This document shows positions 58,422-64,000 of a stretch of DNA of 64,000 nucleotides, piece by piece. Source of the DNA: Tetranychus cinnabarinus (lineage: Eukaryota; Arthropoda; Arachnida; Trombidiformes; Tetranychidae); contig WHVY01000002.1 in assembly GCA_022266195.1 (NCBI GenBank), forward strand, positions 1,441,001 to 1,505,000, in the 5' to 3' direction. How positions within the stretch are numbered: the stretch's first letter is position 1; each line of letters starts with the position of its first letter. Below the pieces are notes generated by a model. It made no database searches, was not told where the DNA came from, and saw only the letters and a program-made list of their open reading frames with translations. A program made the position numbers and the translations under genes.

Positions 58422-59121
58422 GTTGATTGAAACAATTTTAAAAGGCCAATTCAATCATAATATAATGACAAAAACAAAAGCATTTCAAGACTCTCCTCAT
58501 TACAAGGTAATTATCAACTATCATTGTAATACTGTTATTATACTCAGTGATCGTACATGATAAAGGCTGTAACATGTGGTAAATCATTTTGCGATAAAGT
58601 CTGAATAATCTTTCGACTACATTTGGGTTATATTTACATGATTAGTGTTTGCAATTCATTCAAGTGTTGTTGCTAAACAAATTGCAATTTTATCCAACTG
58701 TGGCTTAGTCTTATCCCTTGATTGTTCAGTTAAGGTGATCGCTTGTTTTGAATAGATTGTAATTGTGATTAATGAAAAAAAGATACTTTGATTGTTTAAT
58801 AAATTGTTTAGTTGACAGAAAATAAATTTGTAGTTAATTTTAACACTGATCAAAGGTAGATTATACAATAAGTAACAATATTTGGTGGAGGAAGATACAA
58901 ACATTGATATTAACAGAAAGACAATATTAAGAGCAAATTTTACAAAACAAAATAGAGACACGTAAAGGCAGAAGGATGAAGATGATTGTTAGGGATGAAA
59001 GATGATCAAATTAATTGACATTATTTTGTACATTTGACTGGCAGCATCAAGTGAGTAACGAGAAAAGCAACAAAAAAAAATAATTGACGAACCAGCGCCA
59101 TTAGCAAATTAAAAATATTAT
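58422..59121. other. Intergenic, nothing recognised
   Basis: A minus-strand hydrophobic frame at 58656-58961 opens on GTG without an ATG and is judged random. Confidence 0.45.
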
Positions 59122-60278
59122 CTAATCTTTGCCACCGCCATAACCACCTAAGAGTGAAATGAAAATAAAAGCAGAGTTAATTATTCAGTGTTGGATGTTT
59201 TAGATGAATGATTAAAGTGAAACAAACCTGAGCCCATTCCTCCGCCCATTGAGTTACCCCAGCCACCACCGGCTCCTGATCCTCCTCCATTATTGCCATA
59301 GCCGCCACCAGCTCCTGATCCTCCAGCGTTATTACCATAACCGCCACCGCCACCGCCAGAGTTACCTCCATAAGATGAACCTCCCATGCCACCCATGCCA
59401 CTCATACCACCCCAACTATCATCGTCCATCATGCTCATCATATCTGAGCCACCGTAAGAGTCCATCATGCTCATCATGTTCATCATGTCCATGCTGTTAC
59501 CACCCCATCCACCACCGGAACCCATTCCAGAGGACATTCCACCCATTCCACCTTTCATGCTCATACCGCCACCCATTTGGCCTCCACCACCTTTACCCAT
59601 CATACCCATCATGGAGGACATCATGCCACCCATCATTCCACCTTTTCCACCCTTTTTCATCAGGTCAATAACAAGACTGTAAACAGAAAACAAAGCGAAT
59701 CGGATTTAATACTTACATAATGTTTTCAAGTATTTAGGTGGATTTAAGTCTAAAACCAACATTTCTCCATTCAAATCTCAATTAACAGGATTTACTATTA
59801 AAAATCGATTAAGATCAAGATGAAAATGAAAGCTGAATTTAAGGTTAGCTAAATCTGGTCAAGCTTCTTATATGTTATTGTTTTGTAGCAACATTAGTTT
59901 ACAGTTATTGTCTGCTCAACTTTAGGTTTAAAACTACATCTATTATGATCATTTTTGGTTAATCATGAAAACTAAAGGATAATTGTGCATGGAAATAATA
60001 AATCAATGGTTGATGGGGAAGTTGAAATATTGAAAAATAAGTTAATTGTTAACTTTGGTTAAAACTTACGGAATTGGAATGGGTAAAGGTATTGGTAATA
60101 TTCCGAATTTGGGTTTTTTGGTTGATTTGAGAAGAAGCAAGAGAGCAGCAAGTTTCTTGAGCTTCTTCTTCTTACCAGCGTCAACCTCGAGTCCATAGAA
60201 AGTAACTAAACATAATTGGAGTACAATTAAAGACACAAAAAATAAGCTCAATGTTTGAGCTCGACTTGTAAGACTCAT
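59122..60278 (-). CDS. Secreted glycine/methionine-rich protein
   Basis: Three exons, 60070-60278, 59228-59676 and 59122-59147, in phase, giving 227 residues. The N-terminus is a signal peptide (LFFVSLIVLQLCLVTFYG). It is followed by a basic-leucine segment (KKKKLKKLAALLLLLK) and a short Pro-Ile repeat (LPIPLPIPIP). The rest is Gly-rich with many Met runs (GGMMGGMMSSMMGMMG, DMMNMMSMM), Asp/Ser/Trp patches, then GGSGAGGGYGNN repeats. The last exon adds only GGYGGGKD. Reading through intron 2 would instead give a 15-residue tail ending NTE. The architecture resembles arthropod structural secretions such as cuticle, silk-gland or adhesive proteins. The methionine content (about 15% by eye in the middle part) is unusual. 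A TATA box lies upstream at 60489. The function is inferred from composition only. Confidence 0.75.
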
Positions 60279-60488
60279 GATGATATCAATGAAGGGTTGA
60301 AATGGCGAGACACAAAAAAATGATTTTTATCCAAATATTGTTATAACTTATAGATAATCGTTGATCATATGAAATTGTTGAACTGAGTTACAGATGAAAA
60401 CATAAATCCTTAAAATGTTACAACAGCAAACAAACAAACACCTTTGAAGGATCGAACCGTTATGATGGAAGTGACCAATTGATCAATC

Positions 60489-60496
60489 TTTTTATA
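60489..60496 (-). promoter_or_regulatory. TATA box of the Gly/Met-rich gene
   Basis: TATAAAAA on the minus strand about 210 bp before the ATG, consistent with a highly expressed secretory gene having a ~180 nt leader. Confidence 0.45.
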
Positions 60497-63319
60497 TCAA
60501 AGCTCCCTGAAGATGTTTGAATTGTTAAATACAACCTTGTTAAAAATCAAGTTGTTAGCCACTGACCAAATAATAGAGGGGAAAGTGGATAAGGAAGAAG
60601 AAATGAAAAAATTAAAGTGTTAAAGGCTAACTTTGACAACCTTTGAATCCTTTCATTTTTCATTCAACGAATTCAATTTGACCGCCTTCTTAACACTCAA
60701 CAGCCTGCCTTTAAAAAGGATAATTTTAATAAATGAATTCAGCCTATTTTTCAACCTGACCAGCTAAAACATCTTCATTTCCCAATAAAGCTATTATTTG
60801 TGTTCATCAATTGCTTAGTAAAGGCTTTACTTTTCATCATTATTATCATTTCATATTATACCTTTTACCTTAAAACCCTTCTTATTATAAAATCAACATG
60901 AGTTTGTTTTTTCTTTTGTTTTTTTGATGCTTTGATGAATGGTTAATAAGGACACGATTTTAAATCTCTTTTCCATCCGCCGTTTTAATAATCCTCTCAT
61001 TTTGTCTTTAATTTTATGGTAATGATTAACCAAGAGATGATATTAATTAACCAGGTAATAAATGATTAGCCAATTGATACACAATCAAGTTCGATGATGG
61101 AGGAAATGGTCCCTGATTAAGCTCAGCTTAACCCATTGGCTCTATAAAAGTCAACGCAAAGGTTGAGATTAAAGGTTAGTAAATTTAACTTTAATCATTA
61201 ACATTTATTAAATTTAATGTCATTTTCATTTGATTTACTTAACAGGTTAAATTGTGACCATTAACATGCTGATTGTTAATGCTAATGAAGGTGCTAAATG
61301 TGAACATAAAGTTAAAAGTTGAGTGGCCATAGATCGTGAGCTTACCAAGTAAACCAAAAATATGGAAAGACAATGTTAATGAATATGGAAATGAAAGAGA
61401 AAGGATTTTTTTAATACGCTGAATACCGGTGAAAAGGACGCTGATTAAGGTGGTGAAGGTGATGATGAAGAGTTGGAGGTAAGAGACAAAAGGAAAAAAA
61501 GAGAAATGGCGAAATGGACAGATGAGGAAGAGGAAGAAAATAGTTGTATATTGGACATAATCAAGTTAATCGTGCGATGAAATGAAACATTAATTTCGTG
61601 ATGAGTCTTATCTTGCACAATAACATATTTCTTTAGACTCTCAACCTCCCACAACCCTCCTCTTCACCATCATCTTCATCCACTTTCCATCGCTTGACCA
61701 GGTTTAAAAATAAGATGATTTTTCCTTTACTCTCTCAGCTCACCTTTTGGCCTAACAAGACTGACCATTTCAATGGTAATGTGATGAAAAAAAACACTCA
61801 AAACTGTAAATTCAATGAGCCATGTTGTTACAGCATTGAGATTGTTCACCTACAAGTAACAGTCTTTAACCACTTTAAATTGTATTAATTGAATTGGCAA
61901 ACCACGATTCAATAAAAAAATTGAAAGTTGGAAAAGTCACAATAATCAGTGAATCTATTATATTTTATTTAACAATCAAAGGGGCAACAGTAATTTATTT
62001 TACTGAATGTTACTGTTGTATTGGTTATGATGATGTTTTTCAAATGATTATATTAATTGAAAACTTCCGCTCATTCATTAACGTTTTTATTCATATATTG
62101 ATTTATTTATTGATGTTTATTGAATAAACCGATTATGTTAATAAGTTAACAGTAGAACCCATTGATTAACTGTTGTTTATAAATTCAATTTTGACCAGTA
62201 TTATAATGTTCAATTATTTGTTCAATTAGATGACAACTGGGACAGCGATCATCGGAGATAATCTAATTGTGGCCAATGAAGAGCATTAAAGTTGACCAAG
62301 GATGAAACATTAACCTTGCCATTGAAGGAGTTCCAATTGATTAATGGACAAGCAAAGTGACTGTAACATTGGATTTATCATTGAAACATGGATCCAATGA
62401 CCACTGGTTTAACAAATTAAGTTGATGATTAAATGATTCAACTGTTGAACGGATCAATATTTTCAACTGAATGGACAAATTCATATGAATACAATGGACT
62501 GTTAATGTGTCTTAATACATCAAAATTTAATCCTTAATCTGACACAATCTTATACTTAACATATTAATCAATTCTTTTTTCTTATTAATCAACAGTTAAT
62601 TTTGTTGCACATCTGAATTGACAAGATTATGTTGATTATTTTGAAGTTACGTTCAATTCAATTCACTGACCTAAAAATCAGTGTGTAACGGAAGTTAACC
62701 ATCAATAACAGTTTGACGTTGATCTTTGCCTCTTTACATTGAATTATATTGTTAACAGGCAAAAATTGTCAATTAAGTTCATCTCAAGTTGTTATTATTA
62801 TAACAATGGTAATGATATTTAATTTGCTTATTGATGATATACACTATTGCGGTAATTGATGACAGTTGAACACATTTGGTGTGTAAATTAAATACATCAA
62901 TTGAGTAAATTATTGTTATGAAACAAGATTAGAAGAGATTCAATAGAAGCAACCAAATTATGTATAATATAAGTGTAAGATCAACAAATTATGTGACTCA
63001 ATTAATGATGGAGAAATCAAATAGATTGCGAATCTAAATTACAATCAAACAAAAGAGAGCCTCAAATGTAACATTCACATTTATTTTTAGATCGATACTT
63101 CAATATTATCATTAATATTTTGCTCAGCAATTACAATTTCAATGTTTCATTATTGACCCGACTTGGTGGCAGCCTTTTATTAGTTGATTTCACAATGAGA
63201 ATATCAAAATTATCAACTAAAAACAGCACTCATCCAAATTAGAGTCACTAATCAATTTAATTTACCAATTGTTAAATTTTTGCAATGATTATTTACATGT
63301 AGATGATAAAAAGGAGTAT
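60497..63319. other. Intergenic, nothing recognised
   Basis: AT-rich DNA. A TCTATAAAAG motif on the + strand near 61141 looks like a core promoter, but no coding exon was found after it. Frames at 61445-62127 look random. Confidence 0.45.
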
Positions 63320-64000
63320 TTACAACTTTAACACGTCTTTACAGTATTGGTAAAAGTGTAGAAGTAAGCTAACTTTGGGTTCTTGATATCACCGACAATC
63401 CTGGAGTCCATGAATCAGGTGAACCTAAATTTAAATACATTGCTAATATTCATGGTAATGAAGTTGTTGGAAAAGAACTCATGCTTCCATTGATACAAAA
63501 GCTATTGGAAAACTATGAAAAAGATCCTAAAATCAAAAATCTTGTTGACAATATACGTATACACATTTTACCATCTCTCAATACTGATGGTTACGAAAGA
63601 TCGATTGAAGGGGATTGTGAACCTTTACAAGGACGTGAAAATGCCATGAAAAATTTTCCTGATCAGTTCAAGCCTTTGTTGAAAGTGCTTTACCAACCTG
63701 AAACTGAAGCTGTTATTCATTGGATCCAGAGTTATCCTTTTGTTTTATCAGCCAGCCTCCACGGTGGCTCATTAGTAGCTAGTTGACCATGTTTACAATA
63801 AAAGTCCTGATGATGATGTTTTTAAACACCTTGCATTGCTTTATTCTTATAAACACAAAACCATGTCTGATGGGCACCCTTGCAAAGGACAATGTGGTCC
63901 TGCGCTTGAATTTTTCGAGAATGGTGTCACTAACGGAGCTAGTTGGTATATTTTGTATGGAGGTATGCAAGACTTCAACTATATCACCACCAATTGTTTT
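63320..64000 (+). pseudogene. M14 metallocarboxypeptidase (CPD/CPM/CPE-like) pseudogene, cut by window end
   Basis: Homology begins around 63320 (LTRLYSIGKSVE) and runs to the window edge (MQDFNYITTNCF). The zinc site HGNE (in NIHGNEVVGKEL) and the later His of LHGGSLV are present. The breaks are: a TAA where the family has the REL of GRELWV (63372-63374), loss of about six codons that should carry the substrate-binding Asn-Arg of the NRNFPDQF motif, and a frameshift after LHGGSLVA near 63782, after which the reading continues in another frame (YNKSPDDDVFKHLALLY and NGVTNGASWYILYGG). With three independent lesions it is not a working enzyme. The family removes C-terminal basic residues from peptides in the secretory pathway or at the cell surface. 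Confidence 0.85.

Noticed and set aside
58656..58961. 101-codon frame with signal-peptide-like start
   Set aside because: It starts at GTG, lacks an ATG, and the rest has no protein-like pattern.
59249..59682. His/Pro/Ser-rich antisense frames
   Set aside because: Shadows of the Gly/Met-rich exon.

Overview
This is eukaryotic, AT-rich nuclear DNA of an arthropod. An acariform mite related to spider mites (Tetranychidae) is the best guess. The guess rests on a chemoreceptor-like 7TM gene, a nuclear receptor that has a ligand-binding domain but no DNA-binding domain (an expansion known as HR96-LBD in Tetranychus), GT-AG introns from under 100 bp to several kb, and family matches that are animal but not vertebrate. 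The species cannot be fixed from sequence alone. Gene models were built by hand from reading frame, splice consensus and family resemblance.

Layout: 0.16-1.74 kb (-) a gustatory-receptor-like gene. 2.7-6.1 kb a 3.4 kb imperfect palindrome of inverted repeat units. 6.9-7.9 kb (+) DPY30 with a long extra N-terminus, convergent with 8.1-13.2 kb (-) TULP4/Tusp. 16.5-21.2 kb (-) a six-exon TEX261 homologue. 22.2-23.6 kb (+) intronless POLD2. 25.5-33.5 kb (+) a seven-exon lysosomal alpha-mannosidase, with an oppositely oriented tetraspan gene nested in intron 2. 34.3 kb (+) tRNA-Asn(GTT). 34.8-36.0 kb (-) METTL4. 36-42 kb a long non-coding stretch. 42.4-43.6 kb (-) a zinc-finger protein joining C2H2, nuclear-receptor-like and CXXC modules.

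47.6-53.6 kb is a composite mobile region. Imperfect terminal inverted repeats enclose outward-facing genes (a lysine-rich protein, an RPA70N-like protein and a SWIM-finger fragment) and a decayed LINE (endonuclease-RT). Just inside each terminal repeat, straight after the last stop codon, lies a hairpin. The two hairpins share a nearly identical 33-nt loop but have unrelated, self-complementary stems. This is the most unusual signal in the window.

54.7-56.2 kb (-) an unrecognised three-exon gene with paired Cys/His clusters. 56.9-58.4 kb (-) the LBD-only nuclear receptor. 59.1-60.3 kb (-) a secreted Gly/Met-rich protein. 63.3-64.0 kb (+) a broken M14 carboxypeptidase pseudogene cut by the window edge.

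The genes do not form a pathway. Housekeeping and chromatin genes (POLD2, DPY30, METTL4, the CXXC protein, TEX261, mannosidase) are interspersed with mite-type accessory genes and repeats.
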